DNA of 64,000 nucleotides from Lepus europaeus (taxonomy: Eukaryota > Chordata > Mammalia > Lagomorpha > Leporidae): positions 143,585,701-143,649,700 of the forward strand of contig NC_084827.1 of NCBI RefSeq assembly GCF_033115175.1, written 5' to 3'. The notes beneath the pieces were generated by a model. That model worked only from the letters and a program-made list of their open reading frames with translations, had not been told where the DNA came from and did no database searches. Each line of letters begins with the position of its first letter. Within the stretch, counting starts at the first letter, position 1. Positions 22,308 to 34,197 of this stretch are shown here, in pieces. A program made the position numbers and the translations under genes.

Positions 22308-22376
22308 TTTCTGTAGATTGGCCGTGGATAATAGTGTGGGTCAAGTTCTTTCTGTAGATTGGCCATGGATAATAGT
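22308..22376. repeat. Short tandem duplication
   Basis: tttctgtagattggccgtgg at 22308 recurs as tttctgtagattggccatgg at 22349; 28 bp repeated at a 41-bp spacing with one mismatch. Confidence 0.9.
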
Positions 22377-23789
22377 AGCAGAACAAGTTTTGGCTAATCC
22401 TGTAGGACTCTTTGGTGCCTCATTTTAGAATATGGAAGTACTCAGATCTGGGCTTTGACACGACAGTAACAATTTCATTTTTACATTTAGAATACAGTTT
22501 TTTGGTTATAAGCACTTCCTCCCCCCATCATTTAATGGGCTAATTAATGGTAACACCAAATTCTTAGAGTTTAGAGCATCTTCTACTGTGGTAGAGACTA
22601 AACTAAGAATCATAAAATCTGGGTTCATTTTGGCTCATTAACTAAATAACTAATATAAATAAAAGATATTAGGTTTCTTAAGTATAAAAAAGATTTAGAT
22701 GAGCCCTTCAAGAGTTAAGCCTCTGATTTTAGGATAATTTTGTGTAAATTCTGGATGTGCAGAGGCAACAGCTCCACATAAAGTCAAATGATGACCTTCT
22801 AGGTATAGTCATTTAACAAAAAAAATATGACAAGCCTCTAATGCCAATGAAATACACCTGTAAGGAGTTGGGCTTCATAGTGGGGAAATTATCAAAGAAC
22901 ATGAACAGAGAATTAAAAGAAAGATGCAAATCATCAGTAAACAAAAAATGCTCAAGCTAATTAGGAAACAGCGTGTAAATTAAAAGTAAGACATCATTTT
23001 ATCATAGGAGCAAAGATTTTTAAAAATTAGTGCAAATGGTCATTAACATTAAGGATTTGTAAGGATGAGGAAAAATAAGCACTGTTGTATACTTGTAGGA
23101 ATTAAATTTGAATTAATCTTACTGATATCTGAAATGAATGCAAATCTATACTGCAATGGAATCATGCCTGTAACATTAAGTGAAAAGTACATATAAACTT
23201 ATTGTTGCCTCTTGGACAGTGTTCTTTATATAATACTTACATATATATATATATTTATGTAAAGAAAACTGTACTGCTAGACACCAACACTCTAATGATT
23301 ATTCCTAATTGGTGGTTTTGTGGATGATTTTTCAATTTTTGAAAAGTAAGTCTTCATCTACCCCATACTCTCCAGGTTCCCTCCCATTTCCTTGCCCGAG
23401 GCTACCACTGTCACTTATACGTATGTGTGTATTTCTAGACATTCTATGCTTATGCAATTTTTAAAAAATACATATATGGTACCATAGCATACAGAGTTTT
23501 TTAGTTCTTATTTTACAACACATATGAATCCCCATAGAGCTGCCTCATTCTTCTGAAGCAAAAATAAATATCCTTATACATATTTATCTATGCATATATG
23601 CAGCACTATCAGAGAAAATTCCTAGAAGTGGAATTGTTAGGTCAAAGAGAGATACATGCAAAGCTGATACATACTGTAAATTGTTTGAAACAAGGAAAAT
23701 TCACATTTTTCTTTTTTTTACAGTCTGCATCCAATCCATCAGCTAATCTGCTTCCATCATACGTTCAGAATATGTCCGCTTCTTAGCAC

Positions 23790-24920
23790 CTCACTTTACT
23801 GCCACCCTGGTTTAAGCCACCTTCTTCTATCACCAGGATTGTATTTCACTGCCCTCTTACCAGTCCTCTCCTTTGTTGTTGCTCTTTCCTACAAGGAGCC
23901 AGAGTAATCCTCTCAGAACAGATCTTGTCAGCCCTCTGCTCCAGCCCTTTTCAGGACAAAAGCCGCAGTCCTCAGAGTGTCTTATAGAACTAATAGCGCC
24001 TTCCTGTCCTCAGTGATCTCTTTGCCCTGGTGGTGGTCACTTTGCTTCTGCTCACTCCACCAGAGCCTCACTGGCCTCATTGTTACATTGTGGTGGTGTC
24101 TAGTGTGCTTCTACCTGAGAGCCTTTTACAGTTGCAGTTTCTTCTGCCTCCATATTCATGATTCACTCCTTGATTCCTTCATCTGTCTTCACTATCACCG
24201 TATTGGAGAAAGCTTTCCTGACCATCATGTGTTAAAATACTAATTCTCATCCTCTTCAAAACCTTATACTCCCTTCCCCTTCTTACACTGAAAACCACCC
24301 CATGTTTTGTACTGTCCAGTAATATAGCTACTTTTGCTATTGGCTACTTGCAATGTTGTTAGCGTAACTGAGGAACTCAATTTTTAATTCTATTTAATTT
24401 CAGTCAATTTAAATTTTAAAAATGATACTCAGTTCAGTTCCTGGAAAACTTAGTATATTTGGAACAACTTGGGTATGCGAATCTGCTTTTTCAACTGCAA
24501 ATTTTACGAAATCTAAATTCAGATCAAGTATTTCCGATGAAGATTTAGCATCCAAATTGAGCTGTGCTGTAAGTGTAAAACACTCACTGGATTTCAAAGA
24601 CTTAGTAAGAAAAAAGGAATGTAATAATCTCCCAGTAACTTTTTATACTGATTAGCCATTAAAATGGCAATTGGGCTCAATATATTAATAGAATAGTTTC
24701 AGTTGTTCACATTTTACTTTTTTAAATGCAGCTCCTAACAACTTCTATGTATGATTCATATTTCTGTTGGACAGTGCTGCTGTGTTTACTTCTAGAGTTA
24801 TTGTTTATCTCTGCACTAGATAGTAAGCTTCATGTGGGCAGAGATTTAATTTGTCCTGTTCCCTGCTCAATCGGGAAGTATCCAGTAAGTTTGATAGCAT
24901 AAATTTGAATGAATTGTTCC
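23790..24920 (+). mobile_element. L2 remnant split by a DNA transposon
   Basis: 23790-24240 resembles L2 (ttcaggacaaaagccgcagt, gagcctcactggcctcattg); 24790-24920 is the L2 tail type (agatagtaagcttcatgtgg, ttgaatgaattg). The element at 24310-24780 lies between. Confidence 0.6.
24310..24780. mobile_element. hAT-like DNA transposon remnant
   Basis: Inverted ends actgtcca (24311) and tggacagtgctg (24768-24779). The interior gagctgtgctgtaagtgtaa and ctggatttcaaagacttagt is typical of a common mammalian non-autonomous element related to that at 16429. Confidence 0.6.
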
Positions 24921-25292
24921 TTTAAAAAAAATGGAGTATGGATAAAAATGAAAACAACAAAATTTGTATGTCCTAGAACCGAAACAAAAAGTTATACATA
25001 TATAATTCTTTGCCATGAATAAGATCCAAATACAAAAAGGCAAAGGATATAGTTGGATGAGAGTGGGAATCCAGATAGCTAATAAATGAACAAAATTTCA
25101 ACTTTATTCTAATATTCAGTAAGTCCATATTTCAATGAGTTATCCTATTGTCTGTGAAATTTAACAGAATTTATACATAACTCTGTTGAAGGCAGTATTA
25201 TATTATATATCATTAACATTAAATAAATAATGAATGGTCTTTGGCCTAGTTATTCTACTTCTAGGAGTTTACGTTTAAAGATGTAATCACAA

Positions 25293-25634
25293 GGCCAGCG
25301 CTGTGGCTTAACAGGCTAATCCTCCGCCTTGCGGCGCCGGCACACCAGGTTCTAGTCCCGGTTGAGGTGCTGGATTCTCTCCCGGTTGCCCCTCTTCCAG
25401 GCCAGCTCTCTGCTATGGCCCGGGAAGGCAGTGGAGGATGGCCCAAGTGCTTGGGCCCTGCACCCGCATGGGAGACCAGGAGAAGCACCTGGCTCCTGGC
25501 TTCGGATCAGCACAATGTGCCGGCCTCAGCGGCCATTGGAGGGTGAACCAACGGCAAAGGAAGACCTTTCTCCCTTTCTCTCTGTCTCTCTCTCTCACTA
25601 TCCACTCTGCCTGTCCAAAAAAAAAAAAAAAAAG
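25293..25634 (+). mobile_element. CSINE, full length
   Basis: 10-bp duplication gtaatcacaa at 25283-25292 and 25635-25644; clean A-tail. Confidence 0.94.
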
Positions 25635-26161
25635 TAATCACAATTGCATGCAAAGATTTTTCTATATTGTTCATTGTAGCTTTGTTTGTAATACTAAAAC
25701 TGAAATCAAAGTGTTCAGGTTGCTGAAGGAATCTAAAGAGGGAGTAGAGCAGGACGGCAGCTTAATAAAAGGGAAATATTTTAAAATTCTGTTTGGCAAG
25801 AAGTCTGATGAACCAAATTTATATTTTTACTTGATAGGAAAGTTGATCATATTTATACTAAACAGCATTTTTTAAAAGACGTCTATAATCTTTCCAGATT
25901 GTTTTATTTTTAAAATTCTTACTATTCTATGTGGATGTCTTTTACCCTGTCTGTTGCTGGATTTGAGGCTTAAGTTAAAGAAGTGATTTCTTTAAAATCT
26001 GATAAAATAATGACAGATTTATAGTTTTTATTTCTAGTGCTTTAACCATAGGTCATAGTAGCATCCTAAGTTTCCCTACAATAAAATTGTGAAGGTATTT
26101 TGTGGAAATAGTTTTATGTCAATGTGTACTTAATGCCTGTTTCATTTTTCTTGCCTTTCAG

Positions 26162-26983
26162 AATTATCATGAAATTATGACTCATCATCCTGAGAACTAC
26201 CAGTGGGAAAACTGGAGTCTAGAAAATGTTGCCACCATTTTAGCCCACCGATTCCCCAATAGTTATATTTGGGTGATAAAGTGTTCCCGAATGCATTTGC
26301 ACAAATTCAGCTGCTATGACAATTTTGTGAAAAGCAACATGTTTGGTGCTCCAGAACACAATACTGACTTTGGAGCTTTTAAACACCTCTATTCTTTATT
26401 AGTTAATGCTTTTAACTTAAGTCATAACAGTTTATTATCGAAGAATGTGAATGTTTGGAAGAAGGACTCCAAAACATCTAACTGTAGATCCAGTTCTTCT
26501 ACTACTAATGGCTGCCAGGGAGAAACAGAGAGGACCTGTGAACAATTTGATGAGTCTGCCATGAGTTTTCATCCACCTTCACTAAATGGTGCATCTTTTA
26601 CTTTGATTGGATTCAGTAAAGGTTGTGTTGTTCTGAATCAGTTGCTTTTTGAATTGAAAGAAGCCAAGAAAGACAAGAATATAGATACTTTCATCAGAAG
26701 CATAAGAATGATGTACTGGTTGGATGGTGGTCACTCTGGAGGAAGCAATACTTGGGTTACTTATCCAGAAGTCTTGAAAGAATTTGCACAAACAGGGATT
26801 ATTGTTCACACCCATGTAACACCTTACCAAGTACGTGATCCCATGAGATCTTGGATTGGAAAAGAGCACAAGAAATTTGTTCAGATACTTGAGGATTTTG
26901 GTATGCAGGTGACTAGCCAAATTCATTTTGCAAAGGAAACTCCTTCCATAGAAAATCACTTTAGGGTTCATGAAGTATTTTGA
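26162..26983 (+). CDS. C2orf69: C2orf69 homologue, coding exon 2 (terminal)
   Basis: Second and last coding exon: 273 codons plus TGA, entered at an acceptor whose AG is at 26160-26161 after a pyrimidine run, phase 0, matching the first exon. Residues about 258-262 of the spliced protein read GFSKG, a GxSxG nucleophile-elbow motif of serine alpha/beta hydrolases. A later segment with LDGGHSGG and a histidine-containing C-terminal part (HTHVTPYQVRDP, ENHFRVHEVF) could supply other active-site residues, but that is inference. The exon has no stop or frameshift and the ending HEVF matches my memory of the mammalian protein. Between about residues 207 and 247 lies a Ser/Thr/Asn-rich, probably disordered insert. 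The enzymatic activity and substrate are not established from sequence; a link to glycogen branching enzyme has been reported for the human protein. Confidence 0.95.
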   Translation, partial: NYHEIMTHHPENYQWENWSLENVATILAHRFPNSYIWVIKCSRMHLHKFSCYDNFVKSNMFGAPEHNTDFGAFKHLYSLLVNAFNLSHNSLLSKNVNVWKKDSKTSNCRSSSSTTNGCQGETERTCEQFDESAMSFHPPSLNGASFTLIGFSKGCVVLNQLLFELKEAKKDKNIDTFIRSIRMMYWLDGGHSGGSNTWVTYPEVLKEFAQTGIIVHTHVTPYQVRDPMRSWIGKEHKKFVQILEDFGMQVTSQIHFAKETPSIENHFRVHEVF

Positions 26984-29900
26984 GACTTCGAGTACACTCA
27001 TGTACTCAACTTAGTGGAAGAACATAAGCACTTTCAGTGTTACAAATTCAGATAATGAGATATTATTCATAAGTGCATTGATTCAGATGAGATATAATAT
27101 ATAGATGCATTGAATCAGATAATGAGAAGTAATTCATAGGTGCATTATCATTTTGGGGATGGGGTAAGCACACATTCCTAAAATATGAGTGTTATGTGCA
27201 ATAGTATTATTTGCTTGTGAATGTGAGCAGTTTTAAATTTGGATTGGGTTAGAATTAGTTAATTTGAAATCTAAAAAAGTGGTTTGTGATAATCCTTTGA
27301 GAAAATATAAAAGAAAGTTATTAAATAGTCCCTTGAAAAGATAACTAACATTGTGTTTGTTGGAATTAGTTGATTTTCTGAGTAACGCTTTCAATTAATT
27401 TTGATGACATTAAAACAGTATTAGCTCAGAAACTTAAGAATATTTCCTTTCTCTTCAAACAGAGCAAAGCACAGTTTCCCATCATTTTGGAATTAACTAT
27501 TCTGCCTCTTGTGTTACCTAACTCAGACACATTCTTAATGTGTCACCAAGTGTTTTTTTTCTTCTTGAGCGTCAAAATATATTTGATTACAAATATCTAA
27601 GAATGTGCAATAGTGTAAAGTTTTTTTTTTTCAATATTACACCTCAGCACTGTGGCTTAATTTTTCTTTTTAAATATTTATTTGAGAGATAGGGAAAGAG
27701 CTCCTATCACTGGCTTACTACCCAAAAGCCTGGGGCTGCTGCAACCAGACCAGGCTGATGCTGCAAGCCCAGAACTCAGTCTGGGTGTCCCATGTGGGTG
27801 GCAAGAACCCAATTTATTTGGGCCACCACCACTGCCTCTCAGCGTTTAAATTGGTAGAAAGTAGAAGTGGGAGCTGGAGCCAAGCATTGAACCCAGGTAC
27901 TCCAGTGTGGGACACAGATATCTCAATCAGTGACTTCACCTCTAGGCCAGCTGCTGACCCCATTGCTTAATTTTTAATTGACAATTTTTAATTAATTATT
28001 TTGGATAAGACAGTTTGAGGTTTCTTGAATCTTGGCCAAAAACCAGTTGTTTTGGAAAAACTGGTTTAAATTGAGCATAATTATGTATATTGGGTAAAAA
28101 TATACTACAGAGCAGATTTCAGATTTTTCATTATATCAATCTTTTGAAAGAGATCAACTTTGGTAAAATAAATATATAATGCTGTATTTGTTAGTGCTCC
28201 ATTGAAAAGGAGACAGATTCCACAGACCTAAATCAATGTTCCTCTAGAAGCATGATTTTGTCTGCCAAAAGAAAATAGCTCTCTTTGGCCAAAATGCAAA
28301 ATTATATTGCTATAAGAAAAGTTATAAGGGAAAGTTTGAAGACACAAATGATTTAGTTTTGGCTCAAAAACTGAATTTGCTTAACACTGCTACATAATTT
28401 GGGGGAAGTTTCCTTCTGCCCGTTTTTCTTGACCTAGATAAATACATTTTGAGAAACCAAGATCTAATGAATTTCAGCCTACTTTGAAGCAATGGTGTGT
28501 TTACAATAAAAGGTGACCAGTCACTTTTTTGTTGTTTATTAATAATTAGCTTTTGCAGGTCATGAGGTAACTAAGCAGGGAAGTAACATGCTGCTTTAGG
28601 ACTGAGAAAAAATACACTGAGGCTTAATTTTAATCCAGAGGACCTATATTTACAAAACAATAAAAAATAAAAATGTTAACTTCTTGGTTTCTTCTCAGAA
28701 TTACACTTAATGACTCTATACATACATTCCAAGTATTCAGAGACTCATAAGATTCTTACCAAATGCTTAAAAATCTTTTTGGTGTTTTAATAATTTTATA
28801 CACTACAGAAGTGTATTTTTTAAGATAAAATAGTTTTGTATTACTTCAGTTTCTTTAAATACCTGCTGTTTCTTTTGAGACCAAATATTTCTATTAAGTC
28901 AGCCTGATTTTAACATACTGTGCCTACAAAGCACTATGATTGGATGGCTTTTTTTCAATTTAATAATCCTAGGTTAAGTTCTTGTTTCTAATGTAAAATA
29001 GCTGAGTTACTGACTGTTCTATGGAGTGGGGAAGGAAGGACATTTATTTTCATGGGATTAACAAATGAAAAGGCAGGACTTTCAGAGGACATTCATTTAA
29101 AAATTTTCAGGTATTTAAAAATTTGGGTGCTTCAGCTATCCAGTCCTGTGAATGCTTAATTACAATTTTGTATGTTGAATGGATATTAAGAATAACTAAC
29201 TGAGAATACAGAACTTCCATCATCTCAAAATAAGGTAACAAGGGAAAGTAAAATTATTTTCTGGAACAAATATATATATATATATCAAGTTGATCAATAC
29301 TCAAATGTTTTCAGTCTTAACATTTCAAACTGGTCCTTTCTCTACCTTTGTTTAAAATTGTTACTGTAATTGTTAATGTATCCTTTTGAATTGTGCCTTT
29401 GTTGTGAGTCAGTTGAGAAAAGTAGTCTTACAAATACTGTGAAAGTTGTTACCCCCAAAGCATGAATGTATAATTGTATTAAAAGTAATAATCCACATTT
29501 GTTTGGATGTGTTTTGTATTAGCCGTGTTAAAAACTTCAGCTCATTATTTGAAAGGAAGCTATTTGTGTCCATGTTGTCAGTTTGGGTATCCATATGTTT
29601 TTATTACTTTCCATGTTTGTTTTTTCCCAAATGAATTCATTTCTTTTCCCTTTTAAATTGCTCCATAGAATTTGCATTATATCCTTTTTATTCTGCTGAA
29701 TTTCTCAGAGAACAAGTCTCAGGTATCTGCATTCCTTTAGCTCTTAAGGAGAATGTCCTGTGATCTATTCTTTACTTCATTCATGTAGCATCTCAGTACC
29801 TCAGTACGTCATGGTTTAGACCATGACAGTACAGCACAAAGTCCCAGCATGTTAATTAATATGAAATATGTAATGGATTAAAGGTTCAAGTAAAATATGA

Positions 29901-30500
29901 AGCAAAAAGAAGTATTCATAAATTTAAGCTCCTTTAAGACACGCAACAGAGGATGTGATGTTGACAGGCCTCATCTGTAAACTCGGGTTTCTCTAAAAAG
30001 GCAGAGGCCTAGCAAGCTCTTGGTTGAAGAGGCAGGCAATTAAAATGGTCTTTTTAGTATCCCATTTAGTGAACCTGTTTGTTTTTTTTTAAAAAAAAAA
30101 AAAAACGGGATATAACTTAGGTGTATTTAAGACACCTAAGCTATGTGCTCGAAACAAGAGAAAGGTAACACTGGAGCTGTGTAAGTGACTGCCAATCTAC
30201 GTTAGTTCCTTCTGTTTTTTAGCAGTGGGGAAAGGAGTCACAACAGCACAGCTCCAATTCCATCAGACCTGCCATCCAGTTTCCTGTGTATTTTTTTGGT
30301 CAACTCGGCCTCAGTGTCTGTTAGCAACTTTTTATAGGTGAGAGCAAGGCTCATTAACTAAGGTTCTTCCCAAATGTTCACAGAGCTGTTGTTCAGATGG
30401 ATGAAGGATACAAGCCTTGTTCATTTTGTTTTCCTTGTTTTGATATTTCATGAAATTGAGTTTAAAATTGACTCCTGAATAAAAATAATTCTAGTGTACT
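26984..30500 (+). other. C2orf69: Probable long 3' UTR of C2orf69
   Basis: AT-rich non-coding DNA after the C2orf69 stop with unusually few repeats (one old inverted SINE near 27.66-27.96 kb and short TA runs). Human C2orf69 has a multi-kilobase 3' UTR. AATAAA polyadenylation signals occur at 28167-28172, 28505-28510 and 30478-30483. The last, just before a young SINE, is a plausible distal end, but no choice can be made without transcripts. Confidence 0.5.
27655..27964 (-). mobile_element. Old inverted SINE in the C2orf69 3' UTR
   Basis: taaatatttatttgagagatagg at the tail side; decayed head with ggccagctgctgacccc. Confidence 0.65.
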
Positions 30501-30564
30501 CGTGTACCAAGACAAATACTGCTAATTTGAAATGCTAATAATTACTCTCCACACATAGTATTTT

Positions 30565-30869
30565 TTTTTTTTTCATTTATTTGACAGAGTTACAGACAGA
30601 GACAGAAAGGCCTTCCTTCAGTTGATTCACCCCCCAAATGGCTGCTACACCCAGAGCTTCGCCAATCTGAAGCCAGGAGCCAGGTGCTTCCTCCTGGTCT
30701 CCCATGCGAGTGCAGGGGCCCAAGCACTTGGGCCATCCTCCACTTCCTTTTCTGGGCCACAGTAGAGGGCTGGACTGGAAGAGGAGCAACTAGGACTAGA
30801 ACTCAGCGCCCATTTGGGATGCCGGCGCCGCAGGTGGAGATTAACCAAGTAAGCCATGGCGCCGCCCTC
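30565..30869 (-). mobile_element. CSINE, full length
   Basis: About 18-bp duplication ctccacacatagtatttt at 30547-30564 and 30870-30887 with one mismatch. Confidence 0.9.
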
Positions 30870-31721
30870 CTCCACACGTAGTATTTTGAAAATTACTTTG
30901 AACAACTAATGTGAAAGAAACGTCCAATTAAAAAAAATAGCAAATTCCAGTTGTCCCACCTAGTTATTCAGTCTTTTAGAAGCAACCACTATGAGTGGTT
31001 TCTCGTGTATTGTTGCAGAAATAATTCTGTGCATATGCATATAAATGTTTACACACAGCACATCCTGTTAAACAAATGGCAGCCCAATTTCAAGCCTATT
31101 TTTCATGTAATAACATTGGGAAAATCCTATGCTAGAACATATTCCTCTGCCTCATTCTTTATGGGTGACATTCCATTTTTGTATTACACTGACGTCTACT
31201 TGTATTCATTAATTTTACTTTGAAGCCTTGTCTGTATAGCAAGCAGTGTAGTGAGGTGATTTGCTGGAAGAGGGAAATAATTCCTTTTCTGTGTTGGGTC
31301 AAGCCCCCAGACTATAAGCCACAGAAGAGCTATGTATCCAGAAGCATCTGTGAGATGTGCTGCACATAAAGGGAAAAAAAATGAAGAATTTCTGATCTAA
31401 GAACTCCAACTGTAATCCCCGTTTCTGTCACTCACAGTTGTGCAAGCCTGGACACCAACCTATTCAATCTGGGTTGATGAAGTGGTTTCTAAGATCTTTT
31501 CAACAATAAAATCATATGATTTGAATTCCCTGAGAAGCTGCAACTAACAATCTGTTATTTTACACAGTATAAGCAAACATATCATTTGGTCTTCACTCAG
31601 CAGACAAAAAAGATTAATAGTATGTATTTAAAATAAACAGACCCTAACATTACAATTATGACCAGGAAAGTAACTTTAAAACTCCCAGTTCCAGCTTTCT
31701 AAATAATGTAATTTTACATTT

Positions 31722-32003
31722 TTGTTTATTTGAAAGGCAAAGTGACAGAGCAAGCCCTCTAACTGCTGGGTCATTCTAAATATCCATAATGGAGAGACTG
31801 GGCTGGGAAAGTTGGAAGCTGGGAACTCAATCTAGGTCTTCCATATTGGTGGCAAGAACCCAATTACTTGAGCCATCCTTGCTGCCTTCCATGGTGTGCA
31901 TTAGCAAGAAGCTGGAATCAAGAGCTGGAACAGGGTGTTGAACTTAGGTACTCTGATGTCAGGCACCAGTGTCTCAACCAGCAACCAAACACCTATCCCT
32001 AAA
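31722..32003 (-). mobile_element. Old inverted SINE
   Basis: gtttatttgaaaggcaaagtgacagagc, strongly decayed. Confidence 0.65.
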
Positions 32004-32227
32004 TGTAATAATTTAATAGTGCAGCAGGAGTTACAGCTTATTAAACAGGTTATTTAGTTTGCTTAAGGTCACCCAGTTTGCTTCCTTATTAAATTAAGTG
32101 AAAATAAAATGGGCAAATTGCAATCCATTTCACTTCCAAGTATAGTTGTTTTTATGTGACTCTGGATTTGCAGTTTGCCCTGATTCTCTTACTGGTTAAG
32201 AGAAAAACAAAGCTCATTAAAAGTTAA

Positions 32228-32229
<2 letters not shown>

Positions 32230-32276
<47 letters not shown>

Positions 32277-32305
32277 AATACACACACACACATATATACA
32301 TACTG
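32230..32305. repeat. (TA)n and (CA)n microsatellite
   Basis: About 45 bp of alternating TA, then CACACACACA and TATATACATA. Likely polymorphic. Confidence 0.92.
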
Positions 32306-33940
32306 TGCAACCTGAAAGTGGTTTTGTCTTTTTCATTCCATAATGGAAAAAGCAACACTAAACTTTTTTGCTTGGACTAAAAGTTACCAAAGATCAAAAT
32401 CTGATCATTAGCTCTGGCTAATATATTAAAACAACTTCTTTACTGCAAGACTTTTTTCCTCTCTGTTGTCCTCAGTAACTTCAACATATCTTCCCAAAGA
32501 TGCTTAGGAAATTTAGAATTTTTATATATTTTTCCTTTGTAGTTTACTACAGTTTTTTATGCCTAAAATTAATCTAGCCCCATAGATAAGATTATCTTCA
32601 TTAGAGAAAATTATTTTCTCTAATTAAATCCACCAAATTGATGTCAGAAATTGCTCTACTTGGGTATATTTGTCTTTAGTAAATATATTTGTTTTTTTCT
32701 CAATGACTCAATGTCTTTTTTTGGTTTTTATATTTTTAAATCTTTCTCAATGTCATTTCTTAAATGACAATATTATAGGATCACTCATTTATTCATCCTT
32801 AAAATTAAAAATTTTTTCTTTAATAAGGGGGATATATAAAAAATTTAGTGGGGAAAAGCTTTTAGTTAGGTTAAGGTGTAAATATAGGTATTAATTTGTT
32901 TTCTATCATTGGAAAATGAAAAAATGGACACATCTGACATAATGGGTGGCAGAAAAACCAGGATCAGATGAAATGTTTAGAATAAATCACAAAGTAATCC
33001 AAATCACTGTCATCAAATCCAATGATTCTAAGTGCTGATTATGCACCAGAACCCTGTGAGGTACATTAGGTACTTAAACCAAATCTAACATACTGAATCA
33101 AACTCTACAAGGCTAGACTAGGCATCTGCATCTTTTAACAAAGTTCCTCAAAAGATTCTGATTCTAGGCAAATGTGGTATATATTGCAGGTTGCATACCT
33201 TTTTTCCTATCAGTACATTTATTTAAACAAATTATCCATTCTCCAGCCGTATGCTGCACAATTCATGTGCCTCAAAGGAATAGGATTCTACTCCCAGCTC
33301 CATAGACCTGACTGGCTCAGTGATGGACAGATCTAAGTCACTTTAGAGCAGTGTGACCCAAGATTTGGTAGTGAATTCTGGGAAAGCTTTCTCATATTAA
33401 CACAGGGCCCTTGGCATCTAGCCTGCCTCTTCCATTGCATATAAATGAAGATGCACAAAGCCCCAACTGCTGCTGGCAATCACCCCGTGACCACGAGGGT
33501 AGCCAGCCTTAGGTTGGTGCCAATGTTGTGGTTGAAAGGGGAGTGAAGGGGAGGTGGGGGGGGGGGGCATCCTGAGGTTTTTTGATGACATTACTGAATC
33601 ACTGGATTGGAAACACTGCAGCCTATACTATCAGTAGACTTCATGTATTATGAAGTGAAATATACATTTTTGTATTGTTTAAGTCCTTCTACAATTGAAT
33701 TTTTCATTATTTGCACCAGAGAACTAGAGAAAAGTCCCAAAACAGAATTTTTTATAACCATCTGTATCAAGTAGAAACCATGCAAACATCCCTTTAACTT
33801 AATCTGGAAATGTGAGATTAATTTATCTTCCCTATTTTAACAAAGAATAAATCTCTAAAATTTAAAATATGTATTATAGTTTCCCAATATATGTGCTAAA
33901 TTTATGAAAATGTTTATATTCCTTCTATTCATTTCATTCT

Positions 33941-34197
33941 TTACTCAAAGTTCTTGCTGTAGGCTTTGTCTTGAATATGTAGGACCATTCGCCGTGCATA
34001 GAAATCCTTGTATTCCTCTGGTAATTCATCTAGTGTTTTTAAGGCTCTGTCCAAAATTTGTGCAGCTCTTGATGCTGCTGTAGGATCTTTGTTTCCATAG
34101 GTATCTGTTTTATCATAGCATTCAGATGGAAGGTGCTTCCAAAAGACATTCACTCCCACTCCAAACTCTTCAGAAATTACATTATGGAACCATAAAG
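33941..34197 (-). CDS. TYW5: TYW5, coding exon 8 (terminal)
   Basis: 257 nt to a TAA at 33943-33941. It starts [19 protein letters not shown]; His235 (in WFHN) is the third iron ligand. The C-terminal part is a helical region rich in charged residues, ending in [10 protein letters not shown]. The true start is the splice acceptor after 34197, not an internal Met. The 3' UTR runs to lower coordinates, towards C2orf69. Confidence 0.95.

Larger units (their letters stand above)
15798..26161 (+). other. C2orf69: C2orf69 intron 1
   Basis: 10.4-kb intron, GT...AG. It holds the repeats listed separately. Stretches without a recognised element are 15851-16429, 17330-17857, 18393-18835, 19873-20148, 22061-23789 and 24921-25282. 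The block at 21830-22150 is of middling GC and not an obvious repeat. Confidence 0.9.
30890..33940. other. Intergenic/UTR zone between C2orf69 and TYW5
   Basis: It must contain the TYW5 3' UTR (minus strand, next to 33940). A minus-strand AATAAA lies at 33218-33223. Other contents: an old SINE, a TA/CA microsatellite and a G homopolymer near 33550-33567. No exon recognised. Confidence 0.6.

Noticed and set aside
26102-26161. Start of a single-exon protein at 26102, upstream of the C2orf69 second exon
   Set aside because: This stretch is the pyrimidine tract and acceptor; splicing from 15797 restores the known N-terminus.
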